Assembly (NCBI RefSeq): GCF_963678225.1 | Contig: NZ_OY782764.1 | Location: 1,741,001 to 1,805,000, forward strand | From: an uncultured Cohaesibacter sp. | GTDB lineage: Bacteria > Pseudomonadota > Alphaproteobacteria > Rhizobiales > Cohaesibacteraceae | Reading direction: 5' to 3' | Length of the DNA stretch: 64,000 bases | Shown: piece by piece, positions 52,272-61,004 of the stretch | Layout: each line of letters starts with the position of its first letter | Position numbering within the stretch: the stretch's first letter is position 1 | Made by a program: the position numbers and the translations under genes | The notes under the pieces: model-generated | Database searches by the model: none | Seen by the model: only the letters and a program-made list of their open reading frames with translations | Told to the model about the DNA's origin: nothing

Positions 52272-53018
52272 ATGAAACTGAGCGTCATCAATCCCAACAC
52301 AACCCGTTCCATGACGGAAACAATCGCATCGGCCGCGCGAGGCGTGGCTGCGATTGGTACTGAAATCGCGCCGCAAACGTCTGAAATGGGGCCGGTTTCG
52401 ATCGAGGGTTATTATGATGAAGCCCTTGCCGTGCCGGGGCTGTTGCAGCAACTGGCCAGAGCCGAAGGGCAGGGGGCCGAGGCGGCCATTATCGCCTGTT
52501 TTGACGATACCGGTCTGGATGCAGCCCGAGCCATGGCGGGCATACCCGTTCTGGGTATCTGCCAGTCTGCTCTTGCGCTCGCGTCCTTCATTGCCCAACG
52601 CTACTCCATCATCACGACCATGGAACGCTCTCGCATTCCCATAGAGGATCTTGTGCGTCGCTACGGTCATGCAGAGCGCTGCACGGTGCGCGCAGCAGAC
52701 ATCCCGGTTCTCTCGCTGGAAGACCCCAACTCAAACGCCCGTGACAGATTGCGCAGCGAGATTGCCACCTCGATCCTTGAGGATCGGGCCGAAGCGATCA
52801 TTCTGGGTTGCGCAGGAATGGCCGAACTGGCCGCAAGCCTTCAGGCAGAGTTTGGTCTGCCTGTCATTGACGGGGTTGCTGCCGCCGTCAAGCAGGCCGA
52901 GGCACTGACGACCCTTGGGCTTGCAACGTCAAAAGGCGGTGTCTATGCCCCGCCTGTGGCAAAACCCTATCACGGTTTGTTGGAGCCTTTTGCTCCCGAA
53001 CAGATCCAAAATGCCTGA
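52272..53018 (+). CDS. Asp/Glu/hydantoin racemase-family protein
   Basis: 248 aa. INPNTTRSMTETIASAARG at the N-terminus, catalytic cysteines in IIACFDDTGLDAAR and ILGCAGMAELA, SIEGYYDEALAVPGL typical of the hydantoin/allantoin racemase branch. It probably epimerises a hydantoin- or allantoin-like ring or an amino-acid derivative imported by the upstream ABC system, with which it is co-transcribed. That link suggests the transporter may carry a nitrogen-rich heterocycle rather than a simple polyamine. Confidence 0.8.
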   Translation: MKLSVINPNTTRSMTETIASAARGVAAIGTEIAPQTSEMGPVSIEGYYDEALAVPGLLQQLARAEGQGAEAAIIACFDDTGLDAARAMAGIPVLGICQSALALASFIAQRYSIITTMERSRIPIEDLVRRYGHAERCTVRAADIPVLSLEDPNSNARDRLRSEIATSILEDRAEAIILGCAGMAELAASLQAEFGLPVIDGVAAAVKQAEALTTLGLATSKGGVYAPPVAKPYHGLLEPFAPEQIQNA

Positions 53019-53044
53019 TGGGTGAACCGAATTGGGCAGCATCG

Positions 53045-54085
53045 TCAGGCCATATTGCTTCTGGCTGACAGGGATCGCGCCAGCACGGGCGCCGCAAAGG
53101 CAACCACCAGATAACGGCTGGTTTGCATTGCCAATACAAACGGCACATTGACATCGGTGGACGTGGCAATAATCGCGATGGCATCAAGCCCCCCCGGACT
53201 TGTGGCCAGCAGGGCGGTGAGTAGATCTATCCCGGTGGCGACCGTAAGAATGACGCCAACACCCGCACAAATGCAGATCAGCAGGATCACCGAGCCGAGC
53301 ACTCTGGGAAAAGCCCGCGCGGCATGCTTGAGGGTTTCCGTTGAAAAGCGAAAACCGATACCCCAGCCGATGATTGAGTAGCTAAGGGCTAGCACCGGCA
53401 AGGGAAGAGCAAGAGAGATCGGCAGGAAAAATTTGATGATGATCCCGACGACCATGGGCAGCAGAATGCCGCCGCCGGGGAAGTTGAACCTGACCCCGAG
53501 AGCCGATGCGATATAGGCAACGATGATCGCGGGGATGGCGGCCACCCAGCTCGCCAGTTCGGGAAACTCGAAGGCAGAGTGCATCGAAGATGGCACGCCC
53601 AGATACATCGCAACAAGGGATGCCGAGGCGACGCAGCCCAGGACGCGCATATATTGCATGAAGGCAACCAGCCGCATGTCGGCGCCATAGGATTCGCACA
53701 TCAATGTCATGAGTGTGGCTCCACCCGGTGACGAGCCCCAAATCGCAGTGGTTCCAGGAAGAAGACCCGAGCGTGCCAGAGACCAGCCCAGCAGGGAAGA
53801 GGCAATGAAGGTTGCCATGGTGCCGAACAAAAATGCCGACCAGTCCATGTAGATTTCGCTAAAGACGGTGAGAGGTAGATTGCTGGCGATCATGACGCCA
53901 ACGATCCCCTGGGCAAAGACAAAGAGCGGGCGGGAGCTTTTGAGCGCATTCCCATTCACCGCAAAGAATATGGCAATGATCATCGGCCCTAAAAGAAGCC
54001 CGGCAGGCAGCCCGAGCCACTCCAGACTGGCAGCGAGCCCGAAGGAAAGAATGACCAGAAGGGTCCATTTTGCGATCAATTTCAA
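53045..54085 (-). CDS. AbrB-family membrane protein (putative ammonia monooxygenase/transport protein)
   Basis: 346 aa, about 10 hydrophobic helices in two similar halves. Family hallmarks are LEWLGLPAGLLLGPMIIAI and WGSSPGGATLMTLMCESYGAD in the first half, and ATGIDLLTALLATSPGGLDAIAI in the second. The family was once labelled ammonia monooxygenase; transport is more plausible. It is convergent with the racemase gene (27 bp between stops), so the link to it is positional only. Confidence 0.8.
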   Translation of the reverse strand: MKLIAKWTLLVILSFGLAASLEWLGLPAGLLLGPMIIAIFFAVNGNALKSSRPLFVFAQGIVGVMIASNLPLTVFSEIYMDWSAFLFGTMATFIASSLLGWSLARSGLLPGTTAIWGSSPGGATLMTLMCESYGADMRLVAFMQYMRVLGCVASASLVAMYLGVPSSMHSAFEFPELASWVAAIPAIIVAYIASALGVRFNFPGGGILLPMVVGIIIKFFLPISLALPLPVLALSYSIIGWGIGFRFSTETLKHAARAFPRVLGSVILLICICAGVGVILTVATGIDLLTALLATSPGGLDAIAIIATSTDVNVPFVLAMQTSRYLVVAFAAPVLARSLSARSNMA

Positions 54086-54436
54086 AGAGATAGGCCTTTA
54101 ACTTGTCCGCTTTGTTCAAAAGGGGACGCGATGTGGCTGCGTTCACGCTATTGGGGCAGGGATGAGGCGTGCGCGCCGATTGAGAGGGTAAGCAACAGCC
54201 AGTAGCCTCTTTTGACCTTTTTTCGCTTTAACGCGTGCCGTTCAAAAAGGCTCGGACAGATGGTGACGACTGGTTCCTGCAATCTGGTTGAATATAGTGA
54301 GAATTATTTCAAAAAGGCAAGAGCGGAACGGGGTTGATGCTCGAACAAACAGATACAGCCCCAGCACAGTCAAGTACTGGGGCCGTATGATCGACGCGCC
54401 TTGAGAGGAACGCGCGAGGGAGGGGCAAAGACCGGT
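54086..54436. other. Gene-free region between the AbrB-type and DoxX genes
   Basis: About 350 bp. It carries the AbrB gene promoter on the minus strand. A hairpin at 54358-54383 (GCCCCAG with CTGGGGC) lies 54 bp beyond the doxX stop and probably ends that transcript. No coding frame is supported. Confidence 0.45.
54358..54383 (-). terminator. Probable terminator of the DoxX gene
   Basis: GCCCCAG (54358-54364) pairs with CTGGGGC (54377-54383); the minus strand continues TGTATCTGTTTGTT. Confidence 0.45.
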
Positions 54437-54868
54437 TCAGGCCGTCAGAGCCAGCGCTCCACTTCCCAGAAGAACCTGAACAAATAGGGCGACGGTCCAG
54501 AAGGCAGGATATTCCCAGCCGCCATTTTCATTCGTAAACCAGAAGCCGTTTTTGGCATGTGCCAGAATGGTGGCCCCCAAAAGGGTTGGGATGAGCAGCA
54601 GCGCAACGAGGCTCGTCTGGAAGCCCACGATCAGGGCGATACCGCCAAGGGTTTCGGCTGCAATGGTCAGATAGGCAAACCAGCCCGGCACGCCAAGGGA
54701 AGCAAAGAACCCGGCGGCACCTTTAGGCGTGAAGATGAAGTATTTCAGATAGGCGTGAGCCAGAAAAAGGCCACCCAGAGAGACCCGAAGCAACAGGGCT
54801 GCAAGGGCGATTGCGGTTACCGAGCCAGCGCCGGCGAAGCTCAGGATATTGGAAGAAAGGTCGATCAT
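54437..54868 (-). CDS. DoxX-family membrane protein
   Basis: 143 aa with four membrane helices (AIALAALLLRVSLGGLFLAH; WFAYLTIAAETLGGIALIVG; LVALLLIPTLLGATILAHA; YPAFWTVALFVQVLLGSGAL). RVSLGGLFLAHAYLK and NGGWEYP fit DoxX proteins, small redox-related or envelope proteins without a firm function. It is monocistronic and ends before a hairpin terminator at 54358. Confidence 0.85.
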   Translation of the reverse strand: MIDLSSNILSFAGAGSVTAIALAALLLRVSLGGLFLAHAYLKYFIFTPKGAAGFFASLGVPGWFAYLTIAAETLGGIALIVGFQTSLVALLLIPTLLGATILAHAKNGFWFTNENGGWEYPAFWTVALFVQVLLGSGALALTA

Positions 54869-55378
54869 AATTTTGTCCTCATCAATCAGGGCCGCAAGGT
54901 GCGGCGTTTCGTTAAGGCAAAGATAGATCGATTTTATTGAGTTTTAAATGTTGAAAATAATGAATTACTATCAACAAAATATTCTAAATAAACTGGCTTC
55001 AAAAAGGCTAGTCGAACACATCTGCCGCAGCTTAAAAATGAGAAGGGCCGCTGATATCGATCTGGTCGCTACCGCACAGGGAAGGAGCCTTTGATCGAAA
55101 GTTGAAAGGATTTCCACCGGCGAATAGCAAAATCTTGGCCAAAAATAAGCAGAAACACATAGTGTGGTGCGGCTTTTTGTCAATGAAGTGCGACAAAATA
55201 GCACATGTTGTTTAAATTGAGTTTTCGGCTCAACAATATCACGTTACCGTGAAGTTGAGAATGATACTCATTTGCGTTACCAATTTTGTCTTGTCCGGCT
55301 TCTCCCTTTGAGCCCTTCAGATTGCCCCATCTGATTTCGCAAGCGAGTACCCAATCTAGGTAATCGGAACTGATAAAA
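54869..55378. promoter_or_regulatory. Control region upstream of the iron operon
   Basis: 510 bp, AT-rich, no gene. It holds the doxX promoter on the minus strand and, near its right end, the iron operator at 55256. CGTTACC occurs on both sides of that operator (at about 55242 and 55274) as a direct repeat. Confidence 0.5.
55256..55275 (+). promoter_or_regulatory. Iron-responsive operator (RirA IRO / Fur-like box)
   Basis: TGA-GAATGATAC-TCA (55256-55270) is an exact TGA-N9-TCA iron-responsive operator as used by RirA in Hyphomicrobiales, and the 19-mer 55257-55275 also matches the Fur box at about 15 of 19 positions. It lies about 105 bp before ftr1, so the operon should be induced on iron limitation. 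Confidence 0.65.
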
Positions 55379-57319
55379 ATGCGAAATGCCCTCAAAGCCG
55401 CCGCTATTCTTTTTGTTGCATGGGCCATGCTGCTTCCCGCATGGGCTGATGAAAGCCCTGACTATCAGAGCCTTATGCAGCGTATTGAAACCGTGCTGAG
55501 GCAGGCCGAAAGCGAATATCAGCAGGGAGAGGCAGAACTTGCCAAGACAACGGTGCAAAAGGCCTATTTCGAGTTGTTTGAAAATCTTGAAGGTCCTATC
55601 CGCATCAATATCTCCGCAGCGCGAAGTAACGAACTGGAAGCGGAATTCGGCGACATCCGCAAGCTGATCATCAATGGAGAAGCGGTTGCAACAGTGAGTA
55701 GCCGGATTGATCAGCAGATTGCGGCCATCTGGGGCACATTACCAGCTCTGGAAGAGGGCGTTGTCATCCGGGCAGAGGTGTCCAATGCGGTGAAAGCTGC
55801 CGAAGAGGCCGCAGACGATGCGCCAGAAGAAGTGGCAGATCCGTTCTGGGTGGATGTCAATGACACCATCCTTTCCATTCTGCAACAGGCCTCCGATACC
55901 TATGAAAGCGGGGATGAACAGGCCGCAGAAGAACTGATCCGCAAGGCGCATTGGGAAGGCTACAAAAATAGTCTGCTGGAAACCGTCGTCAGACGCTATG
56001 TCAGCCAATCACAGGATATCGCCTTCAATGCGGAATTCACCCGCATCATGGAGCTGGTCAAGGATGGCAAGCCCGCGCGCATGGTGCGCGCTTCCGCTGT
56101 TGTCCTTCATGATGATATCGCTGATGTCTTGCCCGGCCTGCCTGTCGTCAAAGGCAGCAAGATGGTGGAAGACCCTGCCGCAGCGCCCGAGCAGATAGAA
56201 GGTGACTGGGCATCTGTTGCCGATCAGGTAATCGCCGCAATGAACAAGGCCGCCTCGCTTTATGAGGCCGGAGATCAAGCCACTGCGACTGCGACTATAC
56301 AGAACAGCTATTTCGACATTTTCGAAGACTCCGGCATGGAGACGATTGTCGGCGCTCGCGATGCTGGCCTCAAGACCACTTTGGAAGGCCATTTCAGCAA
56401 ACTGACAGCCCTGATCAAAGCGGGGGCTTCCAAATCAGAGCTGACAGCCGAAATTCAAGCAATGAGAACCGATCTGGACACGGCAGTCGGGCTCTTCTCG
56501 ACCGACAGCGACAGCCCGTGGGCGCTGTTCGTCTACTCGTTGATCATCATTCTGCGTGAAGGCTTCGAGGCCATGCTGGTGGTGACGGCCATTGCGACCT
56601 ACCTCATCAAGACAGGCAATCGCGACAAACTTGGCGTTATCGTCAACAGCGTTGCCGTGGCCCTGGGGCTCAGCGTTGTGACTGCGATCCTGTTCAAACT
56701 GGTTTTCCATGTCACTGCCGACAAGCAGGAACTGCTTGAAGGGGCAACCATGCTGCTGGCCGCCATTGTGCTCTTCTTCATGAGCTATTGGCTCCTTTCC
56801 AAAGCAGAGGCCGAACGCTGGATGCAGTATATCAAGGGCACCGTTGATCGCTCCATCGAGAGTGGTTCTATGAAAGCTCTCTGGTTTGCCAGCTTCCTTG
56901 CGGTCTATCGCGAGGGTGCAGAAACCGTGCTCTTCTATCAGGCCCTGGCGCTTGATGCGAGTGACTCGGTTGGCATTCCTGCCATCATCGCCGGCTTCGT
57001 ACTTGGCTGCTTGCTGCTTGGCGTTCTGTATTTTGCCTTCCGCTTTGGTGCTCAGCGTCTGGCGATCAAACCCTTCTTTGTCTTTACCGGAGCCTTGCTC
57101 TACTACATGGCCTTCGTCTTCACGGGCAAGGGCATCATGGAGCTGGTCGAAGGCAAGATCATCGAGCCGACCCTCGTGTCCTGGCTTCCCGAATTTTCTC
57201 TCATGGGCATCTACCCCTATTGGCAGACAGCCTTGCCGCAAGCCGTCCTGTTGGTGGCTGCCATCATCGGCCTATGGGTCGTGATGACGCGCAAACCACC
57301 AAAGGATCTAACCGCTTAG
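55379..57319 (+). CDS. FTR1-family iron permease with triplicated N-terminal domain
   Basis: 646 aa. A signal peptide (LFVAWAMLLPAWA) is followed by an extracytoplasmic region of about 350 residues made of three similar helical units starting near DYQSLMQRIETVLRQAES, FWVDVNDTILSILQQASD and DWASVADQVIAAMNKAAS. The C-terminal ~280 residues are the FTR1 permease with seven helices and two REGxE motifs, LREGFEAML and YREGAETVL, which bind iron in this family. It imports iron across the inner membrane; the neighbouring P19 protein delivers it. Start is the ATG at 55379; no strong ribosome site is seen. Confidence 0.9.
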   Translation: MRNALKAAAILFVAWAMLLPAWADESPDYQSLMQRIETVLRQAESEYQQGEAELAKTTVQKAYFELFENLEGPIRINISAARSNELEAEFGDIRKLIINGEAVATVSSRIDQQIAAIWGTLPALEEGVVIRAEVSNAVKAAEEAADDAPEEVADPFWVDVNDTILSILQQASDTYESGDEQAAEELIRKAHWEGYKNSLLETVVRRYVSQSQDIAFNAEFTRIMELVKDGKPARMVRASAVVLHDDIADVLPGLPVVKGSKMVEDPAAAPEQIEGDWASVADQVIAAMNKAASLYEAGDQATATATIQNSYFDIFEDSGMETIVGARDAGLKTTLEGHFSKLTALIKAGASKSELTAEIQAMRTDLDTAVGLFSTDSDSPWALFVYSLIIILREGFEAMLVVTAIATYLIKTGNRDKLGVIVNSVAVALGLSVVTAILFKLVFHVTADKQELLEGATMLLAAIVLFFMSYWLLSKAEAERWMQYIKGTVDRSIESGSMKALWFASFLAVYREGAETVLFYQALALDASDSVGIPAIIAGFVLGCLLLGVLYFAFRFGAQRLAIKPFFVFTGALLYYMAFVFTGKGIMELVEGKIIEPTLVSWLPEFSLMGIYPYWQTALPQAVLLVAAIIGLWVVMTRKPPKDLTA

Positions 57320-57516
57320 GGAGAAAACCAAGAAACCCGATCCAGCTTTGCGGCCTGACCAGTCGCACAGCTGGCCAAACTGTAACCAATCAACCCGCGC
57401 TGCTCGTTGGAACTTTCCTTCGGCACGGACCAGAGCGCAAAGACAGTCCCCTCGGGGTGTCTGTCTGTTCTGATTTTGAACCAACCGAACCCAACGAAGA
57501 AACCAAAGGAATGATT

Positions 57517-58044
57517 ATGAAAAAGACATCTCTTCTCGCTTCTGCAGCCGTGATTACCATGCTTGCAGCCCTTCCGGCCAAAGCTGAATTCAAGGAATTT
57601 CCGATTGGCGAAGCAGTTGAAGTAAACACGCTTGAAGTCGCCGCTGTTTATCTCAATCCGATCGACATGGAACCGCGCGGCATTGATCTGCCGGCCTCTC
57701 AGGCTGACGTTCATCTTGAAGCCGATATCCACGCAGCCAAAGGCAATGAGAACGGCTTCGGTGCCGGCGAATGGGTGCCTTACCTCACGGTTTCCTACCG
57801 CCTTGAGAATGAAGACACCGGCAAGGTATTGACCGGTAACCTGATGCCGATGGTTGCCATTGATGGCCCGCACTATGGTTCCAACGTCAAGATGGCCGGT
57901 GCAGGCAACTACAAGCTGACCTTCCATATCGACGCGCCATCCCGCCAGGGCTTTGGTCGCCACACCGATGAAGACAGCGGCGTTGGCAAATGGTTCCAGC
58001 CATTTGATGCGGATTACGAGTTCAATTTCGTTCCTCTCAAATAG
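57517..58044 (+). CDS. P19-type periplasmic iron-binding protein
   Basis: Start at the ATG at 57517 (MKKTSLLASAAVITMLA, 175 aa), 6 nt after AAAGGA; the frame is open far upstream but that part overlaps ftr1. A Sec signal ends near ALPAKA. The mature protein has P19 features: Met/Glu/His ligand candidates in IDMEPRGIDL, DVHLEADIHAA and GPHYGSNVKM, and YELTFH-like KLTFHIDAP. P19 proteins bind copper and iron and feed FTR1. It follows ftr1 by about 200 bp in the same operon. Confidence 0.85.
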   Translation: MKKTSLLASAAVITMLAALPAKAEFKEFPIGEAVEVNTLEVAAVYLNPIDMEPRGIDLPASQADVHLEADIHAAKGNENGFGAGEWVPYLTVSYRLENEDTGKVLTGNLMPMVAIDGPHYGSNVKMAGAGNYKLTFHIDAPSRQGFGRHTDEDSGVGKWFQPFDADYEFNFVPLK

Positions 58045-58064
58045 GCGTCTGATCCCTCAAGATC

Positions 58065-58130
58065 GTTGACCCTTCAATGAAGCGGTCAACACCCAACAAT
58101 CAAGAAGAGGAACACCCGGTGTTTCTCTTC
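58065..58130 (+). other. Two tandem hairpins between p19 and the DUF2318 gene
   Basis: First: GTTGACC-CTTC (58065-58075), loop AAT, GAAG-C-GGTCAAC (58079-58090). Second: GAAGAGGAACACC (58104-58116) with GGTGTTTCTCTTC (58118-58130), one G-U pair. No T run; possible processing or attenuation point. Confidence 0.55.
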
Positions 58131-58189
58131 TCAATTGCCAACGGATTGGCAAACGGATCAACAAAAAAGGTCCAAAGGCACGACGCACT

Positions 58190-59689
58190 ATGTCCCTCTA
58201 TTTCGTCAGCATCATTCAGGCCTTCCTGCCGCTTGCGGCATTCGCAGCGCTGATTTTCTCGCTGCTGGAGCCAACTTCGCGTAAGCGGGAAGAACGGGGT
58301 AGCCTTTGGGTCGCAGCCCTGTTCATTCTGGCCGGTTATCTGCTTTATGGCCTCGCCGCTTCCATGGGGATCGAGCCACGCGTGCGCACCCTTTTAAGGC
58401 TTTTGAGCGTAAGCGCCTTACTGGTGAGCGGCCTGCTATTGCTTATGCCCTCGGCCAAGGGGGCAAACAAGAGGCCAGATAAGAGCACAGATATTGGCCC
58501 GACCCTGCTCGTCCGGCTCGGTATCCGCTATGTGATCGCAATGCTTGCTCTGCAAGGCGCATTTGACGTGCGCGTTCTGCTTGCAGACCAGAGCTTTACG
58601 GCAACGTCTGTGCTCAACACGGAACTCTTTCTTAACAGCGCTGCTGTTGTTGTTGCCTCAGCCCTGATGATTGTCTTGCCCATTGTCATCGCGCATATCG
58701 GCAGCCGTTCAAGACGGCTTGTCTTTATGGTTCTTTGTGTTTCCATCCTTGCGTTTGCTATCATCTGGCTGTGCGAGGCGTTGCTTGGGGCCATGCAGAT
58801 GGGCCTTCTGGGTGTCACATCGACGCGCGTCTCCATTGTCGCCAAGGTGACCAATTATGCGCAGTTCAAGTCTTATCTGCTGCTTGCCCTGCTTTTCATT
58901 CTGTCTGTCGGCTTCTTGCTATCTGGCACCAAAAGGCCCCAGACCTCGAACGCTACAACAAAAGCCGATCTGACAAGGGCGGATCTTCGCAAATACAGGG
59001 CTACGCGGTTGAATGCGCGGCGGTGGCTGGCAGGTAGCCTTGCCCTTATCGTGTTTAGTTTCGTCAGCCTGCTCTATCAGGATCTCTACGCCTCGCGCCC
59101 GCCCACTCTATCCGCCGCAGCGGATGCCGTGCCCGATGAACAGGGCGAAATCCACATAGCCATTGACGCGGTCAAGGACGGCAACCTTCATCGCTATGCC
59201 TATATTGCCGAGGATGGCCACCGGGTGCGCTTCTTCCTGATCAATCGTTATGACGAGCAGCATGTAAAGATTGGTGTGGTCTATGATGCCTGCATGATCT
59301 GCGGTGATGCGGGTTACATCCAGAAGGGCAATGACGTCATTTGCGTCGCCTGCAATGTGCGCATCTTCATCCCGTCCATCGGCAAGGCCGGAGGCTGCAA
59401 TCCGATCCCGCTTCAACATCACGAAGACCAGGGCGACATCGTCATCGCCGCATCCGAGCTGGAACACGGGGCGCGCTATTTCTCCGAAGTGGTCGCCATC
59501 GAGGTCATCGACCCCGTCACCAAGGAAAAGCTCATCAATCTTGAAGCGCCTTACCAGTATGATTTCAAGGGCAAGACATTCTTCTTCGGCTCCAAGGAGT
59601 CCTACGAGACATTTCGCGAAGCCCCCGAAAGCTATGCCGGGTCCCTTAAAGCCCAAGTTCGACCCGCTCAGGGTCGCGTGACGCTGTGA
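58190..59689 (+). CDS. DUF2318 Fe-S membrane protein with C-terminal Cys-less YHS-like domain
   Basis: 499 aa. About eight membrane helices in the first ~310 residues; then a DUF2318 domain with cysteine motifs in YDACMICGDAGYIQKGND, ICVACNVRIF and GGCNPIPL, which should hold an Fe-S or metal centre. The last ~70 residues look like a YHS domain (IDPVTKEKLINL, then YQYDFKGKTFFFGSKESYET and FREAPESYAG), but the cysteines usual for YHS are absent (DPVT for DPVC; FGSKES for FCSxxC). It is in the position of the Campylobacter DUF2318 gene of the P19 operon. Probably an electron-transfer part of the iron system. Confidence 0.85.
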   Translation: MSLYFVSIIQAFLPLAAFAALIFSLLEPTSRKREERGSLWVAALFILAGYLLYGLAASMGIEPRVRTLLRLLSVSALLVSGLLLLMPSAKGANKRPDKSTDIGPTLLVRLGIRYVIAMLALQGAFDVRVLLADQSFTATSVLNTELFLNSAAVVVASALMIVLPIVIAHIGSRSRRLVFMVLCVSILAFAIIWLCEALLGAMQMGLLGVTSTRVSIVAKVTNYAQFKSYLLLALLFILSVGFLLSGTKRPQTSNATTKADLTRADLRKYRATRLNARRWLAGSLALIVFSFVSLLYQDLYASRPPTLSAAADAVPDEQGEIHIAIDAVKDGNLHRYAYIAEDGHRVRFFLINRYDEQHVKIGVVYDACMICGDAGYIQKGNDVICVACNVRIFIPSIGKAGGCNPIPLQHHEDQGDIVIAASELEHGARYFSEVVAIEVIDPVTKEKLINLEAPYQYDFKGKTFFFGSKESYETFREAPESYAGSLKAQVRPAQGRVTL

Positions 59690-59699
59690 GGACACCACC

Positions 59700-61004
59700 A
59701 TGTTTTTCAGAATGATCCGCCGATCTTTCCTCGAAGCGCGCAGACGCAAGGTCATAGCGATCATGACCGTTGCGCTTGCGGCCAGCCTGATTACCACCCT
59801 TTTGGATCTGTCCGTCGATGTCGGCGACAAGATGGCTAAGGAATTGAAGGCTTACGGCTCCAATATTTCCATCGTGCCCAAGAGTGAATCCATTCCGCTC
59901 AAGATTGGCGGCATTGATTTCAATCCGCTCAAGGGCCGCGACTATTTGCAGGAGAAGGACCTCGCCAATATCAAGGATATTTTCTGGAGCAACAATATCG
60001 TCGGTTTCACGCCCTTCTTGCAAGTGCCGGTAGAGCTTAAAGGCCAAGAGACACGCCTGCCATTGATCGGCACCTATTTCGACAAGTCTTTTCCGTTACC
60101 CAGTGACGAACTCTATCGCACCGGAGCGACCCTGACCCACCCCTATTGGGACGTGAGCGGCGCATGGCCTGATGACGAGTCGGCAAACCAGGTTCTGGTC
60201 GGCAAGTCTCTGGCGAGAAGACTTGATCTTGCGGTCGGTGATGAACTGCCTCTGGTCGCAGCTGAGAGGGATGAAGAATCCGCTGGTCCACTCACCGTGA
60301 CGGTGACAGGCATCCTGTCAACTGGCGAGACAGAGGATGACGCCATTCTTGCTCCACTATCGGTGGTTCAAGACTTTGCCGGACTTGAGGGAAAGGTGCA
60401 AAAGGTGAGTGTTAGCGCCTTGACCATTCCGGAGAATAATCTCTCGCGCAAAGCACAACGTGATCCGGATTCCCTGTCTAGCTCAGAATATGACGTGTGG
60501 TACTGCAGCGCCTTTGTCAGTTCCATTGCCCACCAGCTCAACGAGGCGCTGCCTGATGCATCGGCCAATCCGGTCTGGCAGGTGGCCAATGCCGAAGGGG
60601 CAATCATTGGTAAACTGCAGGTGCTGATGCTGGTGGTCACGCTGGCAGCCTTCGTCTCCTCGGCGATGGGCGTCTCCTCGCTCATCAATACCTCTGTCAT
60701 GGAACGCGCCGCAGAGATTGGGCTGCTGAAGGCACTGGGAGCCGCGAAATGGCAAATCCTCCTCCTGTTCCAGTCCGAGGCGATGCTTATCGGGCTCATC
60801 GGGGGGCTGTTCGGTCTCGTGGTTGGATCTGGCTTGTCGCAAATCGTCGGCTGGACGGTCTTCGGCTCGGCCCTCGCTTTCCATCCGATCATCATTCCCG
60901 TGGTGCTGCTGGTGTCGATTGCGATTGCCTTTGTCGGCTCTATCGTGCCGTCCCGTTCCATTGCCCGGCTGATGCCGGTGGAGGTGCTTTATGGCCGCAA
61001 ATAA
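59700..61004 (+). CDS. FtsX-like ABC permease (iron system, first copy)
   Basis: 434 aa with GAGGA before the ATG. One membrane helix near the N-terminus (VIAIMTVALAASLITTLLDL), a MacB-type periplasmic domain (about 50-300) and three C-terminal helices with the FtsX signature (ERAAEIGLLKALGAAKWQIL). The ending IARLMPVEVLYGRK is typical. It overlaps the next gene by 14 bp. It acts with the second permease and the LolD-like ATPase, probably as a mechanotransmission complex rather than a classical importer. Confidence 0.87.
   Translation: MFFRMIRRSFLEARRRKVIAIMTVALAASLITTLLDLSVDVGDKMAKELKAYGSNISIVPKSESIPLKIGGIDFNPLKGRDYLQEKDLANIKDIFWSNNIVGFTPFLQVPVELKGQETRLPLIGTYFDKSFPLPSDELYRTGATLTHPYWDVSGAWPDDESANQVLVGKSLARRLDLAVGDELPLVAAERDEESAGPLTVTVTGILSTGETEDDAILAPLSVVQDFAGLEGKVQKVSVSALTIPENNLSRKAQRDPDSLSSSEYDVWYCSAFVSSIAHQLNEALPDASANPVWQVANAEGAIIGKLQVLMLVVTLAAFVSSAMGVSSLINTSVMERAAEIGLLKALGAAKWQILLLFQSEAMLIGLIGGLFGLVVGSGLSQIVGWTVFGSALAFHPIIIPVVLLVSIAIAFVGSIVPSRSIARLMPVEVLYGRK

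Noticed and set aside
54557-54940. Plus-strand frame of 127 codons
   Set aside because: Antisense to the DoxX gene, strongly charged and without family resemblance.
57220-57516. N-terminal extension of the P19 protein
   Set aside because: It overlaps the end of ftr1 in another frame; the ATG at 57517 has the ribosome site and the signal peptide.
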